From Methylovirgula sp. HY1 (GTDB taxonomy: Bacteria > Pseudomonadota > Alphaproteobacteria > Rhizobiales > Beijerinckiaceae): a DNA stretch of 64,000 nt. Of this stretch, positions 38,730 through 48,184 are shown piece by piece. The notes below the pieces were generated by a model. It was given only the letters and a program-made list of their open reading frames with translations, searched no databases and was not told the origin of the DNA. The stretch spans positions 186,001-250,000 of the forward strand of contig NZ_CP073765.1 of NCBI RefSeq assembly GCF_019343105.1, given 5' to 3'. The position numbers and the translations under genes are program-made. Each line of letters begins with the position of its first letter. Position 1 is the stretch's first letter.

Positions 38730-38751
38730 ATATGTGGCGCGCCACATATCC
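38728..38751. repeat. 24-bp perfect palindrome at the RIT right junction
   Basis: The half GGATATGTGGCG meets its complement CGCCACATATCC. The same half occurs inside both 92-bp repeats (ggatatgtggcg at 32826). Head-to-head half-sites are what tyrosine recombinases bind, so this may be the core crossover site. Confidence 0.7.
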
Positions 38752-39070
38752 GCATGCCGGCGATCTTTATATTTTCCGAGGTCGCCGCGGCGATCTCGCC
38801 AAGATCCTCTGGCACGATGGAATCGGACTATCGCTTTACGCCAAACGACTGGACCGCGGAAAGTTCATATGGCCGTCGGCGTCAGGCGGGGCGGTGTCGA
38901 TCTCGGCGGCGCAAATGGCGTACATGCTTGAAGGGATCGATTGGCGGAATCCGCAACTGACATGGCGGCCCAAGAGCGCTGGTTAGAGTGAGCGGACTGA
39001 GCCAAAAAAATTACGGTCGGGTGCATTTTAGGGCGCCTCAAATCACGCGATTTATGATTCACTTCGCCTC

Positions 39071-40723
39071 ATGGATGCCGCTCGCACCGTTCTTGCCCGG
39101 GAAAACGCCGCCCTGAAAGCGGCGCTGGCCGCTGCGCAGACCAAGGGCCTGGAAGTTGCGGCGGAACTGGCGGTCGCCCGCGCGAAAGCGTCGGAAGACA
39201 TGGCGCTGATCGCGCAGCAGAAGCTTCGGATCGCGAAACTGGAGCGTCAGGTCTATGGGCAGCGGTCGGAGCGCTCGGCGCGGCTGATCGATCAACTGGC
39301 GCTTACCTTCGAAGAGCTGGAAGCCAGCGCCACGGAAGACGAACTGGCGGCGGAGAAAGCCGTCGCCAGAACAATCACAGTCGCCGGATTTGCGCGAAAG
39401 CGTCCCGAGCGCAACACGTTCCTCGACCATCTTCCTCGCGAGCGCGTCGTGATCGACCCGCCGACGGCGTGCGAATGCTGCGGGAGCAATCGCCTGCGCA
39501 AGCTCGGCGAGGATGTGACGCGCACGCTGGAATCGCAGCCCCGTCAGTGGAAGGTAATCGAGACGGTTCGGGAGAAGTTCACCTGCCGGGATTGCGAGAA
39601 GATCTCGCAAGCGCCTGCGCCGTTCCATGTGATTGCGCGGGGCTGGGCGGGGGCGAGCCTCCTGGCGATGATCGTGTTCGAGAAGTTCGGTCAGCACCAG
39701 CCCTTGAACCGTCAGGCCGAGCGTTATGCCCTGGAAGGCGTGCCGATCGCGCTGTCGACCATGGCCGACGCGGTGGGCTCGGTCTGCACGGCGCTCGATC
39801 CGCTCCTTCACTTGGTGGAATCTCACGTCATGGCGGCCGAACGCCTGCATGGCGACGATACGACCGTGCCGGTTCTGGCCGAGGGCAAAACTGACACCGG
39901 GCGGTGCTGGGTTTATGTTCGAGACGACAAGCCGTTCGGCGGCGTCGGGCCGCCCGCGGCGATGTTTTACTACTCGCGCGATCGCCGGGGCGAGCATCCG
40001 CAGGCGCATCTGGCAGGATATGCCGGCATCCTGCAGGCCGACGCTTATGATGGCTACAACAGGCTCTATCTGGCGGACCGCAAGCCCGGCCCGATCCGGG
40101 AGGCGGCGTGCTGGGTGCACGCGCGGCGCCCATTCTTCGCCATGGCCGATCTGGAGGAGAACGCGCGCCGCAAGGCCGCGGGAAAAAAGGAAATCCCTCT
40201 GTCGCCGATCGCGATCGAGGTCGTGCGCCGCATCGACGCCCTGTTCGAGATCGAGCGGTCCATCAACGGAAAGAGTTCGCAGGAGCGCCTGGCAGTGCGC
40301 CACACGCTGAGCCGGCCGCTGGTCGACGATCTGCGGGTCTACATGTGTGAGCAGGCGGCGAGGCTCTCGCGCGGGCACGATCTGGTCAAGGCTATCAATT
40401 ACATGCTCAAGCGTTGGGCCGCGTTCACGCTGTTCCTCGAGGATGGACGCGTGTGCTTGTCCAACAATGCTGCGGAACGAGGGCTGCGCGGCATCGCGCT
40501 GGGAAGAAAATCGTGGCTGTTCTGCGTGTCCGATCGCGGCGGTCGCCGCGCCGCGGCCATGTATAGTCTCATTGTCACGGCGAAGATGAATGGCGTCGAT
40601 CCGCAGGCTTGGCTGGCGGACGTTCTCTCGCGCATCGCCGCGCACCCGGTCCATCGACTCGATGAGCTGCTGCCATGGAACTGGGCAAAACAGGATCCGA
40701 CTATCTCCGCTCGTGCGGCCTGA
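39071..40723 (+). CDS. tnpC: IS66 DDE transposase TnpC, copy 1
   Basis: 550 residues: N-terminal coiled region, the zinc-finger pair CECCGSNRL and CRDCEK, then DDE core GDDTTVPVL (Asp), [13 protein letters not shown] (Asp) and [19 protein letters not shown] (Glu). Intact although its own tnpB is split. A similar but not identical protein is encoded by copies 2 and 3. Confidence 0.92.
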   Translation: MDAARTVLARENAALKAALAAAQTKGLEVAAELAVARAKASEDMALIAQQKLRIAKLERQVYGQRSERSARLIDQLALTFEELEASATEDELAAEKAVARTITVAGFARKRPERNTFLDHLPRERVVIDPPTACECCGSNRLRKLGEDVTRTLESQPRQWKVIETVREKFTCRDCEKISQAPAPFHVIARGWAGASLLAMIVFEKFGQHQPLNRQAERYALEGVPIALSTMADAVGSVCTALDPLLHLVESHVMAAERLHGDDTTVPVLAEGKTDTGRCWVYVRDDKPFGGVGPPAAMFYYSRDRRGEHPQAHLAGYAGILQADAYDGYNRLYLADRKPGPIREAACWVHARRPFFAMADLEENARRKAAGKKEIPLSPIAIEVVRRIDALFEIERSINGKSSQERLAVRHTLSRPLVDDLRVYMCEQAARLSRGHDLVKAINYMLKRWAAFTLFLEDGRVCLSNNAAERGLRGIALGRKSWLFCVSDRGGRRAAAMYSLIVTAKMNGVDPQAWLADVLSRIAAHPVHRLDELLPWNWAKQDPTISARAA

Positions 40724-40725
40724 CC

Positions 40726-40959
40726 ATGCAGGTCAACAAAGTCCATCACGTAACCACCATTGACCGTGTCGCTGAGGACCTTGGCGAAAGCGTCGACTGG
40801 CTCCACGACGTCGCCATGGAAATGGACGTCGAGGACGGCGTGATCTGGGTCTACGGGATCGGCGACAACGGCGTGATGGCGTTCACCGACTTCGGCATCG
40901 AGAACCTGGTCGAACTGATCAAGATCCACAAAGAGGATCCGACGCTCCTGCAGCGTTAA
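40726..40959 (+). CDS. Small IS66-associated protein
   Basis: 77 residues (MQVNKVHHVTTIDRVAEDLG...LIKIHKEDPTLLQR), acidic, no membrane segment. The ATG lies just past the tnpC stop. Short acidic frames in this place accompany some IS66 elements; the function is unknown. It ends two bases before IS630 copy 2. Confidence 0.65.
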   Translation: MQVNKVHHVTTIDRVAEDLGESVDWLHDVAMEMDVEDGVIWVYGIGDNGVMAFTDFGIENLVELIKIHKEDPTLLQR

Positions 40960-40961
40960 AA

Positions 40962-42086
40962 TACTAATATCCCAATATTATACATGACATCGGGTCGAAT
41001 CCATATTATATGAGGAGCATGGAACGGAAAGACTTTCGCAGCATAGGGCGTGACGCACAAGAGGCTCTTCGCGAGCGCGCGGTCCATGCGGTGTTGCACG
41101 AAGGCAAGACGCAGGCCGAAGCGGCGGAGTTTGCTGGCGTTCACCGTCAGGTGGTGAACCAGTGGATCGGGCGGCATCGCGATGAAGGCGCGGCGGGGCT
41201 GCAAGATGGACGCCGGGTTTCCTCGCGCAAGGACAGCGGCATCCTGACGGCTTCGGAGGCGCGGCGCGTGCAACGCTGGATCCGCGATAAGATGCCGGAT
41301 CAGATAAAGCTGCCGTTCGCGTTGTGGACGGCCCAAGCCGTGCGTGAACTGATCCAGAAGAAGCTGAGCAAAACGCTGGGCCTGTCGACGATGCAGCTCT
41401 ATTTAAAACGGTGGGGTTTCACCTCGCAGAAACCTTTGACGCGGGCGATGCAGCGCGACCCTCAAAAGATCGCGGCGTGGCTTTTGTCGGATTATCCGCG
41501 CATCGCGGCGAGGGCGAAGCGCGAGAAGGCGGCCATTTACTGGAGCGATGAGACCGGCGTCTGCAATCAGGACCAGATCGGCAAGGGTTACGCGCCAAAA
41601 GGCCAGACGCCGGTCCTGACGCAGACCGGGCATAAGTTTTCGACCAGCATGATTGCCGCCGTCAGCAATCGCGGCCTCATGCGGTTCAAGCTCTACAAGG
41701 GCGCTTTGAACGTGACGATCTTCATCGATTTCATGAGGCGCCTCATCAAGGATGCCGCGCAAAAGGTTTTTCTGATCGTCGACAATCTGCGCGTCCATCA
41801 CGCCAAGCCGGTTCAGGAATGGTTGGCGCAACACAAGGGCGAGATCGAGATTTTCTATCTTCCAGCCTATGCGCCGGAACACAACCCGGATGAATATCTC
41901 AACAACGATCTCAAGCAGACGATCAAAAACAAACCGCGCGCCAAGACCCGTGACGACCTCATCGCCACCACCTCGTCAATCCTCAAATCCATCCAGAGGC
42001 GCCCGGACCGGATCAAGTCATACTTCCACGCAAAACACGTTCGCTATGCTGCCTGAATAGTCATGTATAATGATAGGCTGTTAGTA
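40962..42086 (+). mobile_element. IS630 family element, copy 2 (complete)
   Basis: Termini TACTAATATCCC...ATTATACATGAC (from 40962) and the inverted GTCATGTATAAT...TTAGTA (to 42086), bounded by TA. Unrelated in sequence to IS630 copy 1. It lies between the 3' end of IS66 copy 1 and the truncated tnpC of copy 3. Confidence 0.85.
41019..42056 (+). CDS. IS630 transposase, copy 2 (single frame)
   Basis: 345 residues from the ATG after TGAGGAGC. Helix-turn-helix GKTQAEAAEFAGVHRQVVNQW, then DDE core IYWSDETGVCNQ (Asp), VFLIVDNLRVHHAK (Asp), LPAYAPEHNPDEYLNNDLKQ (final Asp/Glu). Appears functional. Confidence 0.92.
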   Translation: MERKDFRSIGRDAQEALRERAVHAVLHEGKTQAEAAEFAGVHRQVVNQWIGRHRDEGAAGLQDGRRVSSRKDSGILTASEARRVQRWIRDKMPDQIKLPFALWTAQAVRELIQKKLSKTLGLSTMQLYLKRWGFTSQKPLTRAMQRDPQKIAAWLLSDYPRIAARAKREKAAIYWSDETGVCNQDQIGKGYAPKGQTPVLTQTGHKFSTSMIAAVSNRGLMRFKLYKGALNVTIFIDFMRRLIKDAAQKVFLIVDNLRVHHAKPVQEWLAQHKGEIEIFYLPAYAPEHNPDEYLNNDLKQTIKNKPRAKTRDDLIATTSSILKSIQRRPDRIKSYFHAKHVRYAA

Positions 42087-43039
42087 ATAGCCAGACTGCA
42101 ATGCCCATGGCCTACGCCGAATGGCCGATCATCCCGCGCGTAGGCCCACAACCACGACGTCTTGGTCTTTCCGGCGCCGGGGTTCAACGTAGGTAAGGTC
42201 GTTTCGTCGGCAAAGATCCGCTCGCCCTCACGGATGCGCGCGAGCACGTGAGCCGCCAGCGGCTCGAAGTGGAACCCGACCGCGCCCATCCATTGCGCCA
42301 TCAGTGATCGCCCGAGTTCAACGCCGTCGCGCGCGTAGATGGCCTCCTGGCGGTAAAGCGGCAGCCCGTCGGCATATTTGGACACCGCGACTTGCGCGAG
42401 CAGCGCTTCCGTCGGCAGACCGGCTTCGACGATATGTTCGGGCGCCGGCGCTTGCAGGATCGCGGCGGGTTCCTTGTAAACGTATTTCGGCCGGATCGTC
42501 ACGATCAGCCGGAAGCGCGCCCGCACAACGTCGAGCCTGACGCTTTCCTCCTGGCCGATCTTGACCCGCTCCTTGCCTTCGAACTCCGGCGGAACCTCGG
42601 GCTCCAGGATCTCCTCGACGCGCTCCAGATGCGAGGGGAACCGCGGCTTGTCGCGCGGCGTCTCGCGCGGCTTGGGTTCCGCCTTTGCGGCCAGCCGCGC
42701 GTCGATCGCCGCGAGCCCGGTTTCGACCTCCTCGAACACGAAGCTCTGTTGTTCGGCTGCGTCGGCGCCGAGCTTTTCGGAATGTTTGCCGAAGCGGTCG
42801 CGGCGGAGCGTCTTGATGATCGATGTCAGCCGATCGATCTCGGCTTTCGCCGCCGCGTTCGTTTGCGTGAGGTCCTCGACCCTCGCCGTCAGGCTCAACG
42901 TCTGGGACCGAAAGGCCTCCGCGTCGGTCTTGTTGGCGCGCGCTTCCGCCTCTGAACGATCGGCGCGAGCCAGCGTCGCAAGCGCCAGCGCCTTCAGTTG
43001 ATCAACGTTGTCAGGAAGTTCGCCGAAGCGCTCGCTCAT
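42087..43039 (-). pseudogene. tnpC: IS66 TnpC, copy 3, C-terminally truncated
   Basis: Starts SERFGELPDNVDQLKALALA and keeps the coiled region and the first catalytic Asp (IFADETTLPTL). True homology ends near ARDDRPFG (~42120). The second half of the DDE domain is gone; the reading frame runs on into IS630 copy 2. Confidence 0.88.
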
Positions 43040-43119
43040 GCTTTGCATGATACCGCTTGCGTCGCCAAAAGGCCAATGTCTTCTAAGCTTTCCCGAGATT
43101 CAGGCGCATCTTTTTCATG

Positions 43120-43464
43120 TCAGCCGGCACTCTGTGGCGCTCGCACGTCCACCGCGCGAACCCGCTTCCAATCCAGCCCTTCGAGCAACGCCATGACTTG
43201 CGCGTAACTCAGACGGATTTCGTGGCTCCCCGCCGTCGGCCAGCAGAAATGCGAGCGCTCAAGCCGCTTGGCGAACAGACAAAGACCCGAGCCGTCCCAC
43301 CAGACGATCTTGATCCGGTCCGCTCTTTTCGCCCGGAAAACATATAAAGAGCCGTCGAACGGATCAGCCCCGGCGTCTCGAACCAGAGAAACCAATCCTT
43401 CGGGGCCTTTGCGAAAATCCACCGCCGCCACCCGTAGCAGCACCCGCGCGCCGGACGGGATCAT
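43120..43464 (-). CDS. tnpB: IS66 TnpB (Orf2), copy 3
   Basis: 114 residues: VLLRVAAVDFRKGPEGL, YVFRAKRADRIKIVWWDGSG, VDVRAPQSAG. Intact but stranded in an element without a working TnpC. Overlaps tnpA by ATGA. Confidence 0.88.
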   Translation of the reverse strand: MIPSGARVLLRVAAVDFRKGPEGLVSLVRDAGADPFDGSLYVFRAKRADRIKIVWWDGSGLCLFAKRLERSHFCWPTAGSHEIRLSYAQVMALLEGLDWKRVRAVDVRAPQSAG

Positions 43465-43838
43465 GCCTCGCGCACCGCGCGCAGCAGACGGCGAAGGTCG
43501 GCTTCGGGAATGTCCGCGCTAACCCGCACCATCGCCCCGCCAATCTCAATCTCCACCCGCCCCATCTTTGCAGCGCGTGGCTCCGATGGCACCTGGCCTT
43601 CGTTCTTCTCCGCCCGTAAAGCAGCAGCGCGACGCCATGCGAAAAGCAGCGAAGGCGTGATATCCAGCGAACGCGCCAGCGCCGAGATATTCGTGCCTGG
43701 CTCAAACGACGCTGCGATCGCTCGGTACTTAAAGTCGTCAGACCAACGCCGGCGTTCTCCAACCGGCGCTCCATCGAGACGTTCGGCTCTGACCTCTATG
43801 AACTGGTTCGTGTTAGTTCTGCGCATAGCCGTAGACAT
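43461..43838 (-). CDS. tnpA: IS66 TnpA, copy 3
   Basis: 125 residues with the helix-turn-helix RRRWSDDFKYRAIAASFEPG...LDITPSLLFAWRRA. A second ATG four codons later is equally possible. Confidence 0.85.
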   Translation of the reverse strand: MSTAMRRTNTNQFIEVRAERLDGAPVGERRRWSDDFKYRAIAASFEPGTNISALARSLDITPSLLFAWRRAAALRAEKNEGQVPSEPRAAKMGRVEIEIGGAMVRVSADIPEADLRRLLRAVREA

Positions 43839-43914
43839 AGATGTTGCTATCCATGTCCAACCGCTACCACTTCCGCGTACCGCGCCGCCAGAATGGCGCC
43901 GGCTGAACGCTTAC

Positions 43915-44119
43915 GAAGCACCGGGAACTTGGCGGCGGCGATCCGGTAGCTAATCGATCGGGCCTGACGGTGCGTATGCTCCGCCCGGATCAGGCTGGCG
44001 ATCAGGGGATAGATATCCTCACGTCGGGCGAGGCCCTTGCCGGTGATCTCATCGAAGCTGGCGCGCATGCCCGTGAGCTTGAGTTCGCTCAGGGCGTCCA
44101 AAATCTCATGGCGTTCCAT
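43915..44119 (-). pseudogene. istB: IS21 IstB, copy 2, cut by IS66 copy 3
   Basis: Only the first ~68 residues remain (MERHEILDALSELKLTGMRA to IAAAKFPVLR). The Walker motifs are lost. The break coincides with the IS66 terminus. Confidence 0.9.
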
Positions 44120-45618
44120 CAGGCGACTTTCCTTATGCTATCGTAGCGGGCGCAATCGGCCGTCGGTTCGATCTTCAGGCGTAGCGCGTCGGGAGTGGCG
44201 ATGCTGGGCGGCAACGGCGGCTGAAGCCGTCGGGCGAGCACGGTGAGAATGACGTCGCCGCTGGCGATGTCGGCCTCCAGCGCTTCGGCGCAAGCGGCTT
44301 CGACCGCCGCCAGGCCGTGATCGAGCACCGCGCCCAAAACCTTGACGAACTGGCGATCCCCATCGACGTGGCTCTTCAGTTTGGCGCGAACCCCGGCCAA
44401 ACCGGCTGGCAACTCCCAGTCCTTGAACGGCGCACCATTGCGCAAGGCGCCCGGCTTCTTCATGAGAACTGGGAGATAATGCCAGGGATCGTAGATGATC
44501 TGGTCGCGCCGGAACTGACGCGGATGATCCGCGACGACTTCCTCGCCCAGCAGCACGACGATGCGCTCGGCATGGGAGCGCACCAGCACCATTTGGCCAG
44601 CGGCGCGCGCGTCAACGCTGTAGCGGTTATGATCGGCCATGATCAGGCAGGTGGTGCTGGCCCTGACCGCTTTCTCGACGAAGCCGTCAAACGGGCCGCG
44701 CCATTCCATCAGGCTTGCCCGCTCGTCCTGGAATACATCCCAGATGCTGCGGTCCTTGAACTCTGGATGCCTGGTGTGTTTGGCGTAGGCGATGCACTGA
44801 TCTTCCAGCCATGCGTTCAACTCCGCCAGGCTTTTTACCCGCGGCTTGGGACGGAACATCTGGTCGCGCAGGTTGCCAACCTGATTCTCGACCTGCCCCT
44901 TTTCCCAGCCCGACGCCGGCGAACAGGCCACCGGTTCGACCAGGTGATGCGAACACATCCGCAGAAAGCGACGATTATACTGGCGCTCCTTGCCGACCAG
45001 GATCGCTTCCACCGCTGTCTTCATATTGTCGTAGATGCCGCGTCGGCAGACGCCGCCATAGAACAAAAACGCCTTGTCGTGGGCGTCGAACACCAACTCC
45101 TGGGTCTCCCGGAAATAGGCGCGCACAAACGGCATCCGGCTGTGCGACAGCCTCATGTGCGCTGCCTTGATCATTAACGGCAGCCCCTGGAGCGTGATCG
45201 TCTCGTGGCTCCAATCAAACTGATAGGCTTCTCCGGGCGCAAAGCTCATCGGCACGAAGGCGTGCACGGGAACGCGCGCCTGGTCGGCGCGCCAGGTTTT
45301 TGCAAACCGATGCACGCTGTCGTGCGCGCCGTCATAGCCGCGCCCGCGCAACTCCTCGAAAAGGCGTTGCGTCGAGCGGCGTTCCCGCCGCGGCAGCTTC
45401 GATTCAATCTCCAGGATTTCGACCAGACCCGCGACCCGTTCGCCAAGCTTGGGCGCCGGCTGCACCCCGCGCTCGTATTTGAACTCGGTCGCGCCGCTGC
45501 GAACCACCTTGCGGACCGTCGCCCGCGACACCGACAGGGTCCGCACGATCTCCTTAATCTGCCGATGCTCGTCGAAATACGCGCGCCGTATGCGACTAAT
45601 CATGTCCACGCTGACCAT
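44119..45618 (-). CDS. istA: IS21 transposase IstA, copy 2
   Basis: 499 residues: helix-turn-helix HRQIKEIVRTLSVSRATVRK, DDE core [40 protein letters not shown]. Intact, but its istB partner is destroyed. Clearly diverged from copy 1. Confidence 0.9.
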   Translation of the reverse strand: MVSVDMISRIRRAYFDEHRQIKEIVRTLSVSRATVRKVVRSGATEFKYERGVQPAPKLGERVAGLVEILEIESKLPRRERRSTQRLFEELRGRGYDGAHDSVHRFAKTWRADQARVPVHAFVPMSFAPGEAYQFDWSHETITLQGLPLMIKAAHMRLSHSRMPFVRAYFRETQELVFDAHDKAFLFYGGVCRRGIYDNMKTAVEAILVGKERQYNRRFLRMCSHHLVEPVACSPASGWEKGQVENQVGNLRDQMFRPKPRVKSLAELNAWLEDQCIAYAKHTRHPEFKDRSIWDVFQDERASLMEWRGPFDGFVEKAVRASTTCLIMADHNRYSVDARAAGQMVLVRSHAERIVVLLGEEVVADHPRQFRRDQIIYDPWHYLPVLMKKPGALRNGAPFKDWELPAGLAGVRAKLKSHVDGDRQFVKVLGAVLDHGLAAVEAACAEALEADIASGDVILTVLARRLQPPLPPSIATPDALRLKIEPTADCARYDSIRKVA

Positions 45619-45731
45619 CCCCCACTATCCTTCCCATGACAGGAAGGGACGCTGACACGCAGCCTATGAGGGGGTCGTTATTGGAAGCGAAAGACGCCCC
45701 TCAGGGGGACGTTATTGCGCGCGATTTCACA

Positions 45732-46653
45732 CATTCTTCGAGAAACGCGGCAAATATCCCCGCTTCAAGAAACGCGGGCAACACGACAGTTTTTGCGCCG
45801 CCAACGAGGCTGGGACGTTCCGCGCCTGTGGCAAGAGGATCAAGCTGCCGGTGATCGGTTGGGTGCGGATGCGCGAGGCAATTCGGTTCACCGGCAAGCT
45901 GAAGCGCGCCACGGTCTCCCGCGAGGCCGGCCGCTGGTTTGTCAGCGTGATAGTCGAGACGGACGACATCAAGCCGGTCGAACAACCATGCGCCACTGTC
46001 GGCGTCGATCTCGGCGTCGCCACGCTGGCGACATTAAGCACGGGCGAGGCGATTGCTGGCCCGAAGGCGCATAAAACGCTCCTGAAACGTCTGCGCCGCT
46101 CAAATCGCGCCCTGTCGCGCAAGCTGCGCGGCTCGCGCACAACGCAGCAAAGGCCAAGCGGCGGTTGGCCCGGCTCCACGCCCGGATAGGCAACATTCGC
46201 CGCGACGCCGCGCATAAAGCCACGACCATGTTGGCGAAAACATATCGTCTGATCGGCATCGAGGACTTGAACGTGCGCGGCATGGCGAGCAATCGCCGCG
46301 TTGCCCGCTCGATCATGGACGGCGGCTTCTTCGAGTTCCGCCGCCAGCTTGACTACAAGGCGCGGTTTTACGGCGCGACGGTGGTCGTCGCGGATCGCTG
46401 GTTTCCTTCAAGCAAGACCTGCTCTTGCTGCGGTTCGGTCAAGGCCGAACTGGCGCTGTCGCAGCGGACATTCACATGCGATGTCTGCGGCTTCGAGGCG
46501 GATCGCGACCTCAATGCCGCGAAAAATCTTAAACGTTTGGCCGCAAGCTCTGCGGTGTCAGCCGGTGGAGAGGAACGCTCTGGCGCGGTGCGCAAGCCCC
46601 GCGTGAAACGGGCCTCGGCGAAGCAGGAACAAGACAACAAGGCTGTTGCATAG
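45732..46653 (+). pseudogene. tnpB: TnpB (IS605 OrfB) copy 2, truncated and frameshifted
   Basis: The N-terminus was removed by IS21 copy 2; reading resumes at FFEKRGKYPRFKKRGQHDSF. RuvC I is VGVDLGVATLATLS, RuvC II IGIEDLNVRGM, zinc finger CSCCGSV...CDVCGF, RuvC III EADRDLNAAKN. Near 46135 one base is missing (SRTTQQRP replaces SRNNAAKAKRR), splitting it into two frames. Confidence 0.88.
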
Positions 46654-46663
46654 CTTTAATCGG

Positions 46664-46954
46664 CTATGGAAAGATTTGTGTAGGTTCTTGAGAGCGGTTA
46701 GTTGGAAGCGGAATTGAGTGGCGGATCACGATCTTGTCGTCACCGACGTGGATGTCTTTCACCAAGAGCCGAAGAACGCGCTGACGCTCCGAGACGTCGA
46801 GGGTTCCGGCCGATGAGCGCAAACGGCCGAGGAAATCCGTGACGGTTTCCGCGAGACGTAGGCACGCAGAGCGTTCAGCCGACTGATCGGCAATCGCTTG
46901 AAGTTCGGCTTGGTCCGTCTGCTCGCGCATCCGTAAGTCAGGCATTCGCTGGCG
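46664..46954 (-). pseudogene. C-terminal fragment of a large serine recombinase
   Basis: Encodes EQTDQAELQAIADQSAERSA, then VSERQRVLRLLVKDIHVGDD and KIVIRHSIPLP before the stop. This tail is typical of large serine recombinases with a zinc-ribbon and coiled-coil C-terminus. The catalytic domain is absent; the fragment ends where TnpB copy 3 begins. Confidence 0.6.
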
Positions 46955-47659
46955 CAGTTCGCCATCTCGACTGACGGCAAGGCAATCGGTGTGGATGTTG
47001 GGCTGACGCACCTCGCCGTCACCAGCGACGGCTCGAAATTCGACAATCCGCGCCATCTTCGCAAGGCTGAGCGGAACCTGAAACGCAAACAGCGGATGCC
47101 GTCCCGCAAAAAGAAAGGATCGAGTCGGCGCGCAAAAGGCCGCCAACTGGTCGCACGCGCGCACGCGCGCGTCACCTGCGCCCGCAAAGACCACCTGCAC
47201 AAGCTGTCTCGACGGATCGTAAACGAAAACCAAGTGATTGCTGTCGAAGATTTGCACGTGAAGGGAATGATGAAGAACCACAGCCTCGCCAGAGCGACAA
47301 GCGATGCGGGATGGGGAATGCTTGCGAACGTTCTGGAATACAAGGCCGCGCGCGCGGGCAAGGCGTTTGTCAAATGCGGGCGATGGTTCCCAAGCTCGAA
47401 GGCTTGCTCCAATTGCGGTTCTATCTCCGAAAGCATGCCGCTCGACATTCGCGCATGGACGTGCACGCATTGCGGCGCCCGTCACGACCGCGATGTGAAC
47501 GCGGCCAGAAATATCCGGGACGAAGGTCTCAGGATATTGGCGGGCGGGCTGCCCGCTGCTGCTCGTGGAGGCTATGTAAGACGCGGCGTGAGGCGAAATC
47601 CTCGCGTTCGTGCGGTTGCCAGCGAAGCGAGAAGCCCCCGCCTTCAGGCGGGGGAGTAG
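46955..47659 (+). pseudogene. tnpB: TnpB (IS605 OrfB) copy 3, N-terminally truncated
   Basis: Starts abruptly at QFAISTDGKAIGVDVGLTHLAV (RuvC I). RuvC II IAVEDLHVKGMMKN, zinc finger CSNCGSI...CTHCGA, RuvC III RHDRDVNAARN are present, so the catalytic residues are complete, but the ~180-residue wedge/REC-like part is missing. Ends in RLQAGE, read into the right-end hairpin. Confidence 0.85.
47635..47654 (+). repeat. Right-end hairpin of the IS200/IS605 tnpB copy 3
   Basis: CCCCCGCC-TTCA-GGCGGGGG, perfect 8-bp stem, overlapping the tnpB 3' end. It is the usual transposition hairpin and the 3' part of the guide (omega) RNA scaffold; flanking host sequence would start near gtagtcac. Confidence 0.75.
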
Positions 47660-48184
47660 TCACGTGACCTCATTGCGGAGACGTGAAAGCCGTTTTTCGT
47701 CGTCGATAAGCGTCAATCGAGCCGGCGGGGCGTCGCCCCAGTGCCAGAGCACTATGTTGAGATCTGTTTGCGTGGCGCCTGGCGAGAAACTTCGTACGAG
47801 CAGTCCGTGATATCCGCTTTCAAAGAGTCGTCTAGCAAACGCTTGCGTTCTGGCTTCTCCGCTGGTCTTCATCTGATCACGCCATGTGTCGTCGGCAAGC
47901 GCGGCGGAATCCATCTCTTCTGTCGCGAGATTTGTCGTGTCGCGGCTATCGAATATTTTATCTATATCGGCATCGTAAGATACAAGCGTCGTAGGCTGGA
48001 GGCTGCCGATCTGATTGGCTTCGCGTAGCGCTGTAATGACGCTCGAGGATGTATAAAGGGCCGACGTTCCCTTCGTGTTGAAGCGGCCACCATAGAGTGC
48101 GGCTCCTTTGCCAGAGAGAGGTTCATGAGCATAGAGTGGATTGAGGGCGCGATATAGCGAGCCGCGAAAATGGAATGGCCGCAT
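47660..48184 (-). CDS. RES-domain toxin
   Basis: 174 residues. The fold-defining residues are visible: Arg in LYRALNPLYAHEPLSGKGA, Tyr/Arg in GGRFNTKGTSALYTSSS, Glu in TALREANQ, and the Ser region in the C-terminus. RES proteins of this type bind and degrade NAD+, and are held in check by the Xre/ParS antitoxin encoded just upstream (one-base overlap at 48184). An isolated TA pair in a mobile-element region is consistent with addiction or island stability. Confidence 0.82.
   Translation of the reverse strand: MRPFHFRGSLYRALNPLYAHEPLSGKGAALYGGRFNTKGTSALYTSSSVITALREANQIGSLQPTTLVSYDADIDKIFDSRDTTNLATEEMDSAALADDTWRDQMKTSGEARTQAFARRLFESGYHGLLVRSFSPGATQTDLNIVLWHWGDAPPARLTLIDDEKRLSRLRNEVT

Larger units (their letters stand above)
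32805..38749 (-). mobile_element. RIT element (recombinase in trio) with 92-bp perfect inverted repeats
   Basis: Three consecutive tyrosine recombinase genes, each overlapping the next by ATGA or GTGA, run on the minus strand between inverted repeats 32805-32896 and 38638-38729, identical over all 92 bp. This is the RIT architecture. The right end continues into a 24-bp palindrome at 38728-38751. ritA is probably frameshifted and ritC is split by IS66 copy 2, so the copy is unlikely to move by itself. Confidence 0.85.
32694..38986 (+). pseudogene. tnpB: IS66 TnpB, copy 1, split by the RIT element
   Basis: The 5' part is 32694-32804 (IPIPSGVRVWIATGHTDMRR to KRNP); the 3' part is 38750-38986 (HAGDLYIFRGRRGDLAKILW to WRPKSAG). 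Joined at the RNP/HAG codons they give an intact TnpB ('Orf2') of ~115 residues. The insertion therefore falls in a well conserved stretch and inactivates this element. Confidence 0.9.
32216..40961 (+). mobile_element. IS66 family element, copy 1, interrupted by a RIT element
   Basis: tnpA, split tnpB, tnpC and a small downstream gene are in order on the plus strand. Removing 32805-38749 restores a continuous tnpB. The ends are uncertain: no GTAAGCG terminus was found on either side, and the right side is bordered by IS630 copy 2. Confidence 0.75.
42087..43914 (-). mobile_element. IS66 family element, copy 3 (one end lost)
   Basis: The surviving terminus, CGCTTAC at 43908-43914, is the IS66 GTAAGCG end and falls inside istB of IS21 copy 2. 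The other end is missing along with half of tnpC. Confidence 0.8.
43915..45731 (-). mobile_element. IS21 family element, copy 2 (right part lost)
   Basis: The istA-side end reads TGTGAAATCGCG from 45731 inward and contains two tandem repeats ending AATAACGTCCCCC and AATAACGACCCCC, as in copy 1. It truncates a tnpB gene at 45732. Confidence 0.8.

Noticed and set aside
39059-40654. 531-codon ORF on the minus strand
   Set aside because: It is antisense to IS66 tnpC, has no recognisable domain and follows the GC-rich third-position pattern of the real gene.
46759-47485. Two long minus-strand ORFs
   Set aside because: Beyond the serine recombinase tail (to 46954) they only shadow tnpB copy 3.
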